A stretch of 64,000 bases of DNA from Dokdonella_A sp963775445 (GTDB taxonomy: Bacteria > Pseudomonadota > Gammaproteobacteria > Xanthomonadales > Rhodanobacteraceae): positions 2,066,861 through 2,130,860 of the forward strand of contig CAVZIT010000004.1 in the NCBI GenBank assembly GCA_963775445.1. Direction: 5' to 3'. The notes beneath the pieces were generated by a model, which was not told the origin of the DNA, did not search any database, and was given only the letters and a program-made list of their open reading frames with translations. Made by a program: the position numbers and the translations under genes. Position 1 is the stretch's first letter; every line of letters starts with the position of its first letter. Below are positions 26,028-34,794 of this stretch, in pieces.

Positions 26028-27686
26028 ATGAAACTTTCCAGAGCGCTTTCGGCGCTGGTAATCGCAGGTTTGATGGTCGCGACTGCAGGTTGTGGAGGCT
26101 CATCCAACAGTTCAAGCAGTACGCCTCCGCCGTCCCCTCCTCCGGCGCCGCCTCCACCGGTACCACCGCCGCCCACACCGACGCTCGATCCGCAGTATCT
26201 CGCCTCGGCGACATCCCCGTTCGGCACCAGTTGCGACGGCGCCACGCCGGTCGGCACGCTGTACGTGAATGCCGAAGTGGAACCGTCACTCGCGGTCGAC
26301 CCGTCCAACGGCTCGCTTTTGAACGCCGTGTGGCAGCAGGACCGGTGGTCAACCGGCGGATCGCGCGGCATCGTGGCGGCTCGCTCGACTGATGGTGGCC
26401 GCAGTTGGACACGCCAGCCCATGTTGTTCACGCGCTGCGCAGGTGGCACGGGTGCCAACGGCGGCAATTATCCGCGTGCGAGCAATCCGTGGATTACGGT
26501 GTCGAGCGATGGCACGCTCAACCAGCTCGCGCTGGCGTTCAGCGGCGACGTGTTGCGGCCGGGCTCGACCAGCGCCGTCGTCGCAGCACGATCGACCGAT
26601 GGCGGTGCAACCTGGGGGCCGACTCAGACGCTGATCCTGGATGGAAGCAATTTCTTCAACGACAAGGGCGCGATCACGGCCGATCCGGTGACCGTGCAGA
26701 ACGTTTACGCGGTTTGGGACCGGCTGAGCAGCGCAAACGTGGGTCCGAGCGAATTCACACGCAGCACCGATCAGGGTGCTTCCTGGGAAAGCGCACGTGC
26801 GATCTACGATCCGGGCGTCAACAACCAGACCATCAGCAATGCAATCGTGGTGTTGCCGAACGGTACGCTGGTCGACATGTTTCTCGAACTCTTGGGCACC
26901 GCGAACGGGGGCTACTCATCCACGATTCGCGTGATCAGATCGAGCGACACCGGCGATACCTGGTCGGCGCCGATAACCGTTGCGGAGGATCTTGCGGTCG
27001 GCACCCGGGATCCCGACACAGGGAATCCGATTCGCGACAGCGCCCTGATCCCGGACATCGCCGTGGCTCCGGACGGCACCTTGTACGTCGTCTGGCAGGA
27101 CTCACGTTTCAGCAATGGGGCGCGCGACGCGATTGCGATCAGTGAATCGGTGGATGCTGGCGTGACTTGGTCGTCGCCGATCCTGGTCAACGGCGATCCG
27201 ACCGTGGCGGCGTTCACTCCGGTGGCTCACGTGCGCGACGATGGCGTCATCGGCGTGACCTATTACGATTTTCGCGACAACACCACCGATACGGCGACCC
27301 TTTACACCGATCACTGGCTCGCGGTCTCGATGGATGCGTCCGCGTGGTCGGACCATCAGGTCGCGGGACCATTCGATCTGACGATCGCACCGATTGCGAC
27401 GTCTCCCGGGAACGGCTATTTCCTTGGCGACTACCAGGCGCTGCAAAGTGCCGGCTCGTTGTTCCTGCCGATGTTCGTGCAAACCAACAGCGGCAACACG
27501 ACCAACCGAACGGACGTGTTTGCGGCGCCGGCGGTTTCGGTCACGGAGACGGCCATTTTTGCGGCCGCAAAACGCAGTGCAATGCAGGCGCAACCGGTGA
27601 CGCCCGATCCGGCGTGGCGCCAGCGCATCAGCGACAACATCGTGCGAGAACTGCATGCGCGATTGCATGCCTCGCCAAACTCCTGA
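26028..27686 (+). CDS. Asp-box (sialidase-like) repeat lipoprotein
   Basis: The 552-residue protein has a lipoprotein signal ending in ATAGC and then a Ser- and Pro-rich linker (residues about 25-55). The beta-propeller carries at least five Asp boxes of the form SxDxGxxW: STDGGRSW, STDGGATW, STDQGASW, SSDTGDTW and SVDAGVTW. Asp-box propellers occur in sialidases and in many non-enzymatic surface proteins. The sialidase Arg triad and a FRIP motif were not identified, so enzymatic activity is not claimed. It is probably anchored on the cell surface. Confidence 0.82.
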   Translation: MKLSRALSALVIAGLMVATAGCGGSSNSSSSTPPPSPPPAPPPPVPPPPTPTLDPQYLASATSPFGTSCDGATPVGTLYVNAEVEPSLAVDPSNGSLLNAVWQQDRWSTGGSRGIVAARSTDGGRSWTRQPMLFTRCAGGTGANGGNYPRASNPWITVSSDGTLNQLALAFSGDVLRPGSTSAVVAARSTDGGATWGPTQTLILDGSNFFNDKGAITADPVTVQNVYAVWDRLSSANVGPSEFTRSTDQGASWESARAIYDPGVNNQTISNAIVVLPNGTLVDMFLELLGTANGGYSSTIRVIRSSDTGDTWSAPITVAEDLAVGTRDPDTGNPIRDSALIPDIAVAPDGTLYVVWQDSRFSNGARDAIAISESVDAGVTWSSPILVNGDPTVAAFTPVAHVRDDGVIGVTYYDFRDNTTDTATLYTDHWLAVSMDASAWSDHQVAGPFDLTIAPIATSPGNGYFLGDYQALQSAGSLFLPMFVQTNSGNTTNRTDVFAAPAVSVTETAIFAAAKRSAMQAQPVTPDPAWRQRISDNIVRELHARLHASPNS

Positions 27687-27710
27687 AGCGAGCCGCGGGG
27701 CGCTTCCTCT

Positions 27711-27761
27711 TCGCTGCGCTACGCCTGTCCTGAGTTCATCGAAGGGCTCAGCGCGAACGGA
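27711..27761. repeat. Dispersed REP-like element, copy 2
   Basis: The segment contains TTCGCTGCGCTACGC, the reverse complement of part of the copy at 15336, then CCTGAGTTCATCGAAGGG and CTCAGCGCGAACGG. It lies between the Asp-box gene and the nitroreductase gene. Confidence 0.6.
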
Positions 27762-27848
27762 CAATGGTTATTTGCTGCCAGCTGTTCGGACGAGCGATTT
27801 GTGCTGAATATGGCTAGGATGACGTGTCTCTGAACTGACGGACAGGTC

Positions 27849-28517
27849 ATGTCGGCTCCGCCCACCATGCCTCTGACGCCGCGCGAAATGCTGACCGACG
27901 ACGAACGCATCGCACGCGCGACGGCGTTCGCCGACGAACTGGCGCAACGGCGCACGGTGCGCGAGTTTGCGCCGACGCCTGTGCCGCGCAAGGTCATCGA
28001 ACACTGCCTGCGCGCGGCAGGCAGTGCGCCGAGCGGCGCGAATCAGCAACCCTGGCGTTTTGTTGCGGTATCCGACGCTGCGATCAAACGCCGCATTCGC
28101 GAAGCAGCCGAAGCCGAGGAACGCGAATTCTATGCGCATCGCGCACCGCCCGAATGGCTCGATGCGCTGGGGCCGCTCGGAACGGATGCGGAGAAACCCT
28201 TTCTCGAAATGGCGCCGTGGCTGATCGCGGTTTTCTACGAGCGATTCGGACTCGACAGCGCAGGTCGCAAGCAGAAGCGCTATTACCCGCACGAATCGGT
28301 TGGCCTCGCCTGCGGGTTCCTGATCGCCGCGTTGCACCGTGCCGGGTTGGCCACGCTGACGCACACGCCAAGCCCGATGGGTTTTCTCAACGAGATACTC
28401 GATCGACCGCGCAACGAAATGCCGTATCTCCTGCTGGTTGTCGGCCATCCGGCGAAAGGCTGCCGCGTGCCGGACATCCGGCGCCTGCCGCTCGATGCGT
28501 TCGCAGTTTTCATGTAG
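27849..28517 (+). CDS. Nitroreductase-family flavoprotein, iodotyrosine-deiodinase-like
   Basis: This 222-residue FMN enzyme has family stretches RRTVREFAP and GSAPSGANQQPWRF (FMN binding), and a C-terminal THTPSPMGFLNEIL typical of the iodotyrosine deiodinase branch. Its lid has Glu, Tyr and Lys (EREFY, and Lys 21 residues after the Tyr), with the same spacing as the substrate-holding triad of mammalian deiodinase recalled from the literature. Reductive dehalogenation of halotyrosines is therefore plausible. A generic nitroreductase role remains possible. It stands alone between two repeat elements. Confidence 0.85.
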   Translation: MSAPPTMPLTPREMLTDDERIARATAFADELAQRRTVREFAPTPVPRKVIEHCLRAAGSAPSGANQQPWRFVAVSDAAIKRRIREAAEAEEREFYAHRAPPEWLDALGPLGTDAEKPFLEMAPWLIAVFYERFGLDSAGRKQKRYYPHESVGLACGFLIAALHRAGLATLTHTPSPMGFLNEILDRPRNEMPYLLLVVGHPAKGCRVPDIRRLPLDAFAVFM

Positions 28518-28542
28518 GTGGCCGCAAGCGACGTGCTTCCAG

Positions 28543-28616
28543 CCGTTCGCCTTGAGCGTCGCAACCCATACACCGTTCACCCTTTGCGTAGCGCCAAAGG
28601 CGCGAAGTCGAAGGGC
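28543..28616. repeat. Dispersed REP-like element, copy 3 (two arms)
   Basis: Two diverged arms begin with CCGTTCGCCTTGAGCG and CCGTTCACCCTTTGCG. The second arm continues into GCGAAGTCGAAGGG, shared with the copy at 15336. It sits directly upstream of the Anbu cluster. Confidence 0.55.
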
Positions 28617-28732
28617 ATGTCCCGACCCCATCGCACGACGAGGTCCGTGAGCAGCGTTCAGGGTGTTGCAGGTAGAATGACGGCAATTCGCGGTGCTGCT
28701 GCACTGCCGATCGGGTCACACGAGGGGTGTGG

Positions 28733-30157
28733 ATGGGTTCCGGGGAAACAGGTTTCGACGAGATGGGATGGCCCGACTCGATTCGTGCGCCATATGCCCT
28801 CGTCGATGCATGGCTCAAATCACTTTCCGCCGACCAACTTGAACTCAAGCACCGCGAAGCCGAAGTGCTGTTCCGGCGTATCGGAATTACGTTTGCGGTT
28901 TATACCGAAGGTGGCGATCCGGAACGGCTGATACCGTTCGATTTCATTCCGCGCGTGCTCGCGCAGGCCGAATGGCAGCGTTTGCGCAACGGACTCGAGC
29001 AGCGCGCGCGCGCGCTCAACGCGTTCATCCACGATGTCTATCACGACCGCGAGATCGTTCGCGCCGGCCATATTCCCGAGCGACTGATCCTGCACAACGC
29101 GGAGTTTCGTCCCGAGATGGCCGGGCTGGATCTTCCAGGCCAGATGTATTCGCACATCGCCGGCATCGACATGGTGCGCACAGGGCCGGACAACTACTAC
29201 GTACTCGAGGACAATTGTCGTACGCCGTCCGGCGTCTCCTACATGGTCGAAAACCGCGAGGTCATGCAGCGGCTTTTCCCGGACCTGTTCCGGCGCAACC
29301 AGGTGGCTCCGGTTGCGCACTATCCCGATGAACTGCTCGCCACGCTGCGCTCGCTGGCTCCGCCCAATTGCCAGGGCGAGCCGACGGTGGTGCTGCTGAC
29401 GCCGGGTATCCGCAACAGCGCCTACTACGAACACGCGTTCCTTGCCGACGAAATGGGCATCGACCTGGTCGAGGGCGCCGATCTCCTGGTCAGCCACGAC
29501 GTGTGTTACATGCGCACGACCGCCGGGCTCGAACGCGTCGATGTGATTTATCGACGTATCGACGATGTGTATCTCGATCCACTGGTGTTCAACCCGACCT
29601 CGATGCTCGGCGTGGCCGGCCTGCATTTCGCCAATCGCGCAGGCAACGTCACATTGACCAACGCGATTGGCGCAGGCATCGCGGACGACAAGGCCGTCTA
29701 CATCCATGTGCCGCAGATGGTGCGCTTCTACCTCGGCGAAGAACCCCTGCTGAGCAACGTGCCGACACACGATTGCAGCAAGCCCGACGATCTGGCCTAT
29801 GTGCTCGATCACCTTGACGAGCTCGTGGTCAAGGCAGTGCACGGATCGGGCGGCTACGGAATGCTCGTCGGCCCGCACGCGAGCCGCGCCGAACTGGAAA
29901 ATTTCAGGGCGCTGCTCAAGAGCAAGCCGCACGAGTACATCGCGCAGCCGACACTGGCGCTGTCGACCGTTCCGACTTTCGTCGAATCCGGCATCGCGCC
30001 GCGGCACGTGGATCTTCGGCCATTCGTGCTGTGCGGCGCAGACCACATTCGCGTCGTCCCGGGTGGCCTGACACGAGTGGCACTCAAGAAAGGTTCCCTG
30101 GTCGTCAATTCCTCGCAAGGAGGCGGCACCAAGGACACCTGGATTCTGGAAAACTGA
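28733..30157 (+). CDS. Circularly permuted ATP-grasp protein of the Anbu cluster
   Basis: This 474-residue protein belongs to the circularly permuted type-2 ATP-grasp family (older DUF404/DUF407). Recognisable stretches are FDFIPRVLAQAEW, ALNAFIHDVYHDREIV, VLEDNCRTPSGVSYM, VVKAVHGSGGYGMLVG and RHVDLRPFVLCG. Family members are predicted amidoligases that form peptide-like bonds using ATP. ATG 28733 is preferred because GAGGGG lies 6 nt upstream. A GTG at 28727 is an alternative. It is followed at 3 nt by the alpha-E gene. With the transglutaminase and Anbu genes it forms a conserved four-gene set. Confidence 0.93.
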   Translation: MGSGETGFDEMGWPDSIRAPYALVDAWLKSLSADQLELKHREAEVLFRRIGITFAVYTEGGDPERLIPFDFIPRVLAQAEWQRLRNGLEQRARALNAFIHDVYHDREIVRAGHIPERLILHNAEFRPEMAGLDLPGQMYSHIAGIDMVRTGPDNYYVLEDNCRTPSGVSYMVENREVMQRLFPDLFRRNQVAPVAHYPDELLATLRSLAPPNCQGEPTVVLLTPGIRNSAYYEHAFLADEMGIDLVEGADLLVSHDVCYMRTTAGLERVDVIYRRIDDVYLDPLVFNPTSMLGVAGLHFANRAGNVTLTNAIGAGIADDKAVYIHVPQMVRFYLGEEPLLSNVPTHDCSKPDDLAYVLDHLDELVVKAVHGSGGYGMLVGPHASRAELENFRALLKSKPHEYIAQPTLALSTVPTFVESGIAPRHVDLRPFVLCGADHIRVVPGGLTRVALKKGSLVVNSSQGGGTKDTWILEN

Positions 30158-30160
30158 CGC

Positions 30161-31102
30161 ATGCTCGCACGTACCGCCGACAATCTGTTCTGGCTTTCGC
30201 GCTACATGGAGCGCGCAGACTACGTTGCCCGCCTGCTGCAGGTTGCGGGACAGATGAATGCCGTGCGCGTCGACAGCCATCGCAACAGCGAATGGGAATC
30301 GGCGCTGGTTGCCGCCGGTTGCGAGGAGGAATATGCGGTCCAACACGAGACCGTGGAAGAATCCTCGGTCATCGATTTCCTCGCCTTCGACGAGAAAAAT
30401 CCGTCGTCCATCGCCAACTGCATCGAGACTGCGCGGCGCAATGCGCGCGCGGTGCGCACGGCACTCACGACCGACATGTGGGAGGCCGTCAATACAACCT
30501 GGCAGGAGCTCGCGATCTATCGTGCTTCGCCGATGAACGAAGATCGCCTGACGGAATTTCTCGACTGGGTCAAGGCGCGCGTCGGACTTTTCCATGGCGT
30601 GTGTTCGAACGCGATGCTGCGCCGCGATGGGTTCCATTTCGCACGCGTGGGCCAGTTCCTCGAACGCGCCGACAACAGCGCGCGCCTGCTCGATGTCAAA
30701 TATCACGTGCTGCTGCCGAAGATCAGCGACGTCGGCGGCGTGGTCGATTATTACCAGTGGCTGGCGATCCTGCGCGTGGTCGGCGCAAGGCGCGCCTATC
30801 GGGTGCTGTTCAAGGGACAGGTGGAACCCTCGCGCGTGGCCGAACTCCTGATTACGCGGGGTGAATTTCCGCGCTCGCTGGCGTTCTGCTACCACCAGAT
30901 CACACAGCACCTGGATGCGATCCACGGCCAGGATTCCGCGCTCGCCGTCGAATCCCGGCGACAGGCACATTCGCTCTATGCCAACCTTCGCTTCGCGCAC
31001 ATCGAGCGCATTCTCGCCGATGGCCTGCACGAATATCTCACCGATCTGATCGAGCGCAGCGATACGCTGGGTCAGGAGATCGCCAAGGGACACCTGTTCT
31101 GA
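30161..31102 (+). CDS. Alpha-E domain protein of the Anbu cluster
   Basis: The 313-residue all-helical alpha-E protein begins MLARTADNLFWLSRYMERAD, the usual family opening. It continues with SNAMLRRDGFHFARVGQFLERADNSAR and ends with YANLRFAHIERIL and LIERSDTLGQEI. The biochemical role is unknown. It nearly always occurs beside the permuted ATP-grasp gene and the transglutaminase gene, as here, and is presumed to act with the ATP-grasp enzyme. Its stop overlaps the next ATG (TGATG). Confidence 0.92.
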   Translation: MLARTADNLFWLSRYMERADYVARLLQVAGQMNAVRVDSHRNSEWESALVAAGCEEEYAVQHETVEESSVIDFLAFDEKNPSSIANCIETARRNARAVRTALTTDMWEAVNTTWQELAIYRASPMNEDRLTEFLDWVKARVGLFHGVCSNAMLRRDGFHFARVGQFLERADNSARLLDVKYHVLLPKISDVGGVVDYYQWLAILRVVGARRAYRVLFKGQVEPSRVAELLITRGEFPRSLAFCYHQITQHLDAIHGQDSALAVESRRQAHSLYANLRFAHIERILADGLHEYLTDLIERSDTLGQEIAKGHLF

Positions 31103-31917
31103 TGCATCTGCGCATCGTCCATGACACCCAATACCGCTATGACGAAGCCGCGAGCCTGATCGTCCAGGCATTGCGCATGTGGCCCGCGACAAGCGACGGC
31201 CAGATCGTCAAACACTGGCGCGTGGAGGTCGACGGCAAACTTCTGCGGCCGACCTGCAACGACGGCTTCGGCAACCCGGTCGCAACGCACACGATCGATC
31301 GGCTGGTGGATTCGGTACACCTTTCGGTGCGCGGGCACGTCGAAACGCATGATCTCCACGGCGTGCACGGCGACGGCGCGGGCATGTTGCCACCGATGTT
31401 CTTCCACGCCGCGACCGAGCTCACGGCGAGCACCCCGGCGATCGATACCATGGCCCGATCGAGCGCCGGAGAAGGCAGCGATCTCGAACGCCTGCATCGG
31501 TTGTGCAATGCCGTGCGTGATCGCGTGGATTACCTGGCCGACACGACCGACGCCGAAACCACGGCGGCAGAGGCCTTCGTCAACGAAGCCGGGGTCTGCC
31601 AGGATCACGCGCACGTCATGATCGCCGCAGCCCGCGCCCTCGGCTATGCCGCGCGCTACGTCAGCGGCTACTTGTGCCCGATCGACATCGACACACCGGC
31701 TGCAAGCCATGCGTGGGCCGAGATTTTCGTGGACAATCTGGGCTGGGTCGGGTTCGATGCCGCCAATCGGGTATCGCCGGACGAACGTTACGTGCGCATC
31801 GGTTGTGGGCGTGATTACCGCGATGCGGCGCCGGTACGAGGCGTGCGCCTTGGCGGTGTCGCCGAGACGCTGCACGTGGAAGTGAATATCGCCGAGACAA
31901 CGCAGAAAGCGCAATAA
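31102..31917 (+). CDS. Transglutaminase-like cysteine peptidase/ligase of the Anbu cluster
   Basis: The 271-residue protein has an N-terminal beta domain (MHLRIVHDTQYRYDEAAS) and a papain-like transglutaminase core. The catalytic residues are visible: Cys in AGVCQDHAHVMIAAARALGY, His in ASHAWAEIFV and Asp in GWVGFDAANR. Family enzymes hydrolyse or form amide bonds. In this conserved cluster the enzyme is predicted to handle the peptide product of the ATP-grasp protein. It overlaps the alpha-E stop by one base and is followed by anbu after 62 bp. Confidence 0.92.
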   Translation: MHLRIVHDTQYRYDEAASLIVQALRMWPATSDGQIVKHWRVEVDGKLLRPTCNDGFGNPVATHTIDRLVDSVHLSVRGHVETHDLHGVHGDGAGMLPPMFFHAATELTASTPAIDTMARSSAGEGSDLERLHRLCNAVRDRVDYLADTTDAETTAAEAFVNEAGVCQDHAHVMIAAARALGYAARYVSGYLCPIDIDTPAASHAWAEIFVDNLGWVGFDAANRVSPDERYVRIGCGRDYRDAAPVRGVRLGGVAETLHVEVNIAETTQKAQ

Positions 31918-31979
31918 TCAGCGAGCAACTGCGGCCGGCCGATCCCGCCGCAGGTCCAATCAACATCAGGGAGTAACCC

Positions 31980-32744
31980 GTGACCTATTGCGTAGGCTTG
32001 TTCCTCGATCGAGGACTGGTGATGCTTGCCGACACGCGGACCAACGCGGGCTTCGACAACATCTCCTGTTTCTCCAAACTCAACACATTCCTGCGCAAGG
32101 GCGAACGCATGATCGCGACCATGAGCGCGGGCAACCTTGCGATCTCGCAGGCAGTCATCAACCGCATCCAGGATGGCCTTCCCGATCCCGAAACCGGCGA
32201 GATCGAAACGATATACACGGTGCCCACGATGTTTCGCGCCGCGGCACTGGTCGGTGAAGGCGTGCGGCGGGTGTACAGCACGCATGGCATTGCGATGCGC
32301 GAACAGAACGTGTCGTTCGATGTCTCGATCATGCTGGGTGGACAGATCGCCGGGCGCACGATGCGCCTGTTCCACATCTATGCGGCGGGCAATTTCATCG
32401 AGGCAACCGGCGACACGCCGTTCCTGCAGATCGGCGAGCACAAGTACGGAAAGCCCATTCTCGACCGCGCCGTGACCAGCGGCATGCCGCTTTCCGACGG
32501 CGTCAAGCTCGCACTGATCTCGATGGATTCGACGCTGCGCTCCAACCTCAGTGTCGGGCTGCCGTTGGATCTGCTGACCTACCGCAACGACAGCATCGAC
32601 GATGTCGAAACGCATCGCATCACCGAAGACGATGCGTATTTCAAGATGGTGCGCGAACGTTGGTCCAGCGCCCTCTATGATGCGCAACGCGCGATTCCGG
32701 TGCCGGAATGGCTGCGCGAGGAACCCACTCACCGCGTCGCTTGA
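31980..32744 (+). CDS. Anbu proteasome-like Ntn-hydrolase
   Basis: This 254-residue member of the Anbu family (ancestral beta subunit, COG3484) starts at GTG 31980, preceded by a GGAGTAA ribosome site. The mature protein would begin with Thr2 (TYCVGLFLDRGLVMLADTRT), so the N-terminal nucleophile is exposed simply by Met removal, with no propeptide. Asp in ADTRTNAG and Lys in FSKLN match the catalytic proteasome residues. Anbu forms ring or spiral assemblies in other bacteria. It is the last gene of the ATP-grasp / alpha-E / transglutaminase cluster. Its natural substrate is unknown. Confidence 0.93.
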   Translation: MTYCVGLFLDRGLVMLADTRTNAGFDNISCFSKLNTFLRKGERMIATMSAGNLAISQAVINRIQDGLPDPETGEIETIYTVPTMFRAAALVGEGVRRVYSTHGIAMREQNVSFDVSIMLGGQIAGRTMRLFHIYAAGNFIEATGDTPFLQIGEHKYGKPILDRAVTSGMPLSDGVKLALISMDSTLRSNLSVGLPLDLLTYRNDSIDDVETHRITEDDAYFKMVRERWSSALYDAQRAIPVPEWLREEPTHRVA

Positions 32745-32756
32745 GATCGTCGGCTC

Positions 32757-34541
32757 TCAGGAACCCGCCGCAAGAAAACGCTGCAAACCCGCGACATCGT
32801 AAAGCGGGAGTGAGCAACGCCGGTTGGTGCAGACGAACGCGGCTGCCCGTTTGACCGGAGGATACTGCACGTCGGGATTCGGCAACGGACCTTGCGCGCG
32901 ATCCCACCAGTCGATGCGCTTGTACCACGGCGGCAGCGCTTGCAACGCCCCGAACAGCGTGCGCGCGTGCGGATCGTTTTTGCCGCCGACGACCGTCAGG
33001 TGCAGTGGCGGCCCTGCCAGCTCGCGATCCGCCAGGAGGATGCCCGGCTCGGTCGCGTAGTGGAGCGCAGCAGCTTTCGTATTGAGCCAGCGCATCGCGT
33101 GCTTCGCCATCGCGGTCTCGTTCGAGTTGCCGCTGTAGTACGCCAGCAGATTGGTCCAGCGCGCGAGCGCGATATTTTCCTCGATCACCGGCACACTCTT
33201 CGCGCCCGTGCTGACCGCAGTGAAATAGCCGCCGTCGGCACGGCGGAAGTGCTTTTCGATGTATGCCGCCGCCGCGTCCGAATGCTCAAGCCACGAACGG
33301 TCCGCATCCGCGCGATACAGCGCGAGAAACGCGCGGCCCATCGCAAGCGTGTCGCCCAGATACGGACCGGTCGCGTCGTGTTGGTCGTGTCGGAAACCGC
33401 CACCGTCAATCGCGCGATGCGCGAGGATCCACTGCGCAGCGGTCTGCGCCTGTTTGAGCGCCGTCTTGTTGCCCGACAGCTCGGCCCAGCTCGCGAGCCC
33501 TTCGATGATGGTTCCGTTGTACGAGCTGTAGACATGCTTGTCGATGCGCGGTATGCCTTGCGCGCGACGTGCCGCATCGCCCTGCGCGAAGTACTTGTCT
33601 GAATGCACGCCGGGTTTGAGATCGGCGTCCTGACTCGCATGGAACGTGCCTTCGGGGCTGCGCAGAAATGTGTCGAGATAGCCCATCACCGAGCCCACGA
33701 CTTTCGCATACGCCGGATCGTGATCGAGCGCCGCCCAGCCGAGCGCATAAGTGCGGATATAGTTTCCCTGCAACGCTGCGAGCTTCTCGAAATGCGGATG
33801 CACCCAGTCGTTGTCGGTCGAATACTGATAGAAGCCGCCCCAGGCCGGATCGAGCAAGGCGCGCGCTTTGTCGAGCGACAGCTTCGCACGTGCCGCCTGA
33901 TCCTTCGCGCCGTTGCGTGCGAGCCCCAGCGCGTACTCGACGCTGTCGTGGTCGAGGAACTTCTGCGACAGATCGAGGCCGCCCTGTTTTGCATCGAACG
34001 TCGCCGCGTAACGCTTCCTGAGCTCGTCGCGCAACCCGGCGCTCAATGAATCCGATGTCGAAGGTGCTGCGTCTTCATCCTCTTGCGCATACTTGACGGG
34101 GCTCGGATCGGCGACGATCGCGGCCAGCAGCTGCAGCATGCCCTCGGGCGGAATGTACCCGCGCTTCTTGACGATCTCGGTTCCATCGGACGCAAAAAAG
34201 ATCGTCGCAGGCCAGCCCCAATCGCCGTAGCGCTGCGCGAGATCGGGCCGCGCATCCTGGTCGACGCGCCACGCAACATAGTGCTGGTTCATCGCCGCGA
34301 TGACCTTCGGGTTCGCGTAGGTCATCTCGTCCATGACATGGCACCAGTGGCACCAGACCGCTTCAAGATCGAGCACGACGAATTTGTTTTCGGCGCGCGC
34401 CTGCTTGAACGCCGCGTCTTCGGAATGCAGCCACCGGATCGAGGCCGGCGCAGCACCCGCCGTTTGCTGCGCCGCGCGCGTCAATGCCGGCGGCAGCAGC
34501 AACGCAACGAACAAGCCGAGATGAAGCATGCGAAATGTCAT
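32757..34541 (-). CDS. Exported DUF255 (YyaL/SPATA20-type) thioredoxin-fold protein
   Basis: This 594-residue protein has a signal peptide (LHLGLFVALLLPPALTRA). A thioredoxin-like domain follows with the active-site stretch VWCHWCHVMDEMTY (CxxC, about residues 64-67) and the WPATIFFASDG segment. The remaining part, from about residue 190, is an alpha/alpha barrel-like domain as in SPATA20 and YyaL. Most homologues are cytoplasmic, so the signal peptide suggests a periplasmic variant. The function of the family is unknown. It converges with anbu across 12 bp. Confidence 0.85.
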   Translation of the reverse strand: MTFRMLHLGLFVALLLPPALTRAAQQTAGAAPASIRWLHSEDAAFKQARAENKFVVLDLEAVWCHWCHVMDEMTYANPKVIAAMNQHYVAWRVDQDARPDLAQRYGDWGWPATIFFASDGTEIVKKRGYIPPEGMLQLLAAIVADPSPVKYAQEDEDAAPSTSDSLSAGLRDELRKRYAATFDAKQGGLDLSQKFLDHDSVEYALGLARNGAKDQAARAKLSLDKARALLDPAWGGFYQYSTDNDWVHPHFEKLAALQGNYIRTYALGWAALDHDPAYAKVVGSVMGYLDTFLRSPEGTFHASQDADLKPGVHSDKYFAQGDAARRAQGIPRIDKHVYSSYNGTIIEGLASWAELSGNKTALKQAQTAAQWILAHRAIDGGGFRHDQHDATGPYLGDTLAMGRAFLALYRADADRSWLEHSDAAAAYIEKHFRRADGGYFTAVSTGAKSVPVIEENIALARWTNLLAYYSGNSNETAMAKHAMRWLNTKAAALHYATEPGILLADRELAGPPLHLTVVGGKNDPHARTLFGALQALPPWYKRIDWWDRAQGPLPNPDVQYPPVKRAAAFVCTNRRCSLPLYDVAGLQRFLAAGS

Positions 34542-34794
34542 GGGCCAATCTCTCGTAAACGAATCAAACTAGCATGACGGCGTGAACGCGACGCGAGGGA
34601 ACCGTCTAGAACACCTGATCAAGCCGCCGTCCTGGTGCTCGAAGGCGTTTTTGTCATTGCGCGCTGCTTGTCGTCATGACTTCGCCTCGTTACTCCAAGC
34701 GAACGCGATGAGCGCCCTGTTCCAGGCCATTCCTGCCCCAGTGCGGTTGACGCCGCGATCCTGCAGGCGTCCAATAAGTTGCAGAGGGATTCCC

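Noticed and set aside
28820..31192. 790-codon minus-strand open frame across the ATP-grasp and alpha-E genes
   Set aside because: It is the antisense shadow of two clearly identified genes in GC-rich DNA.
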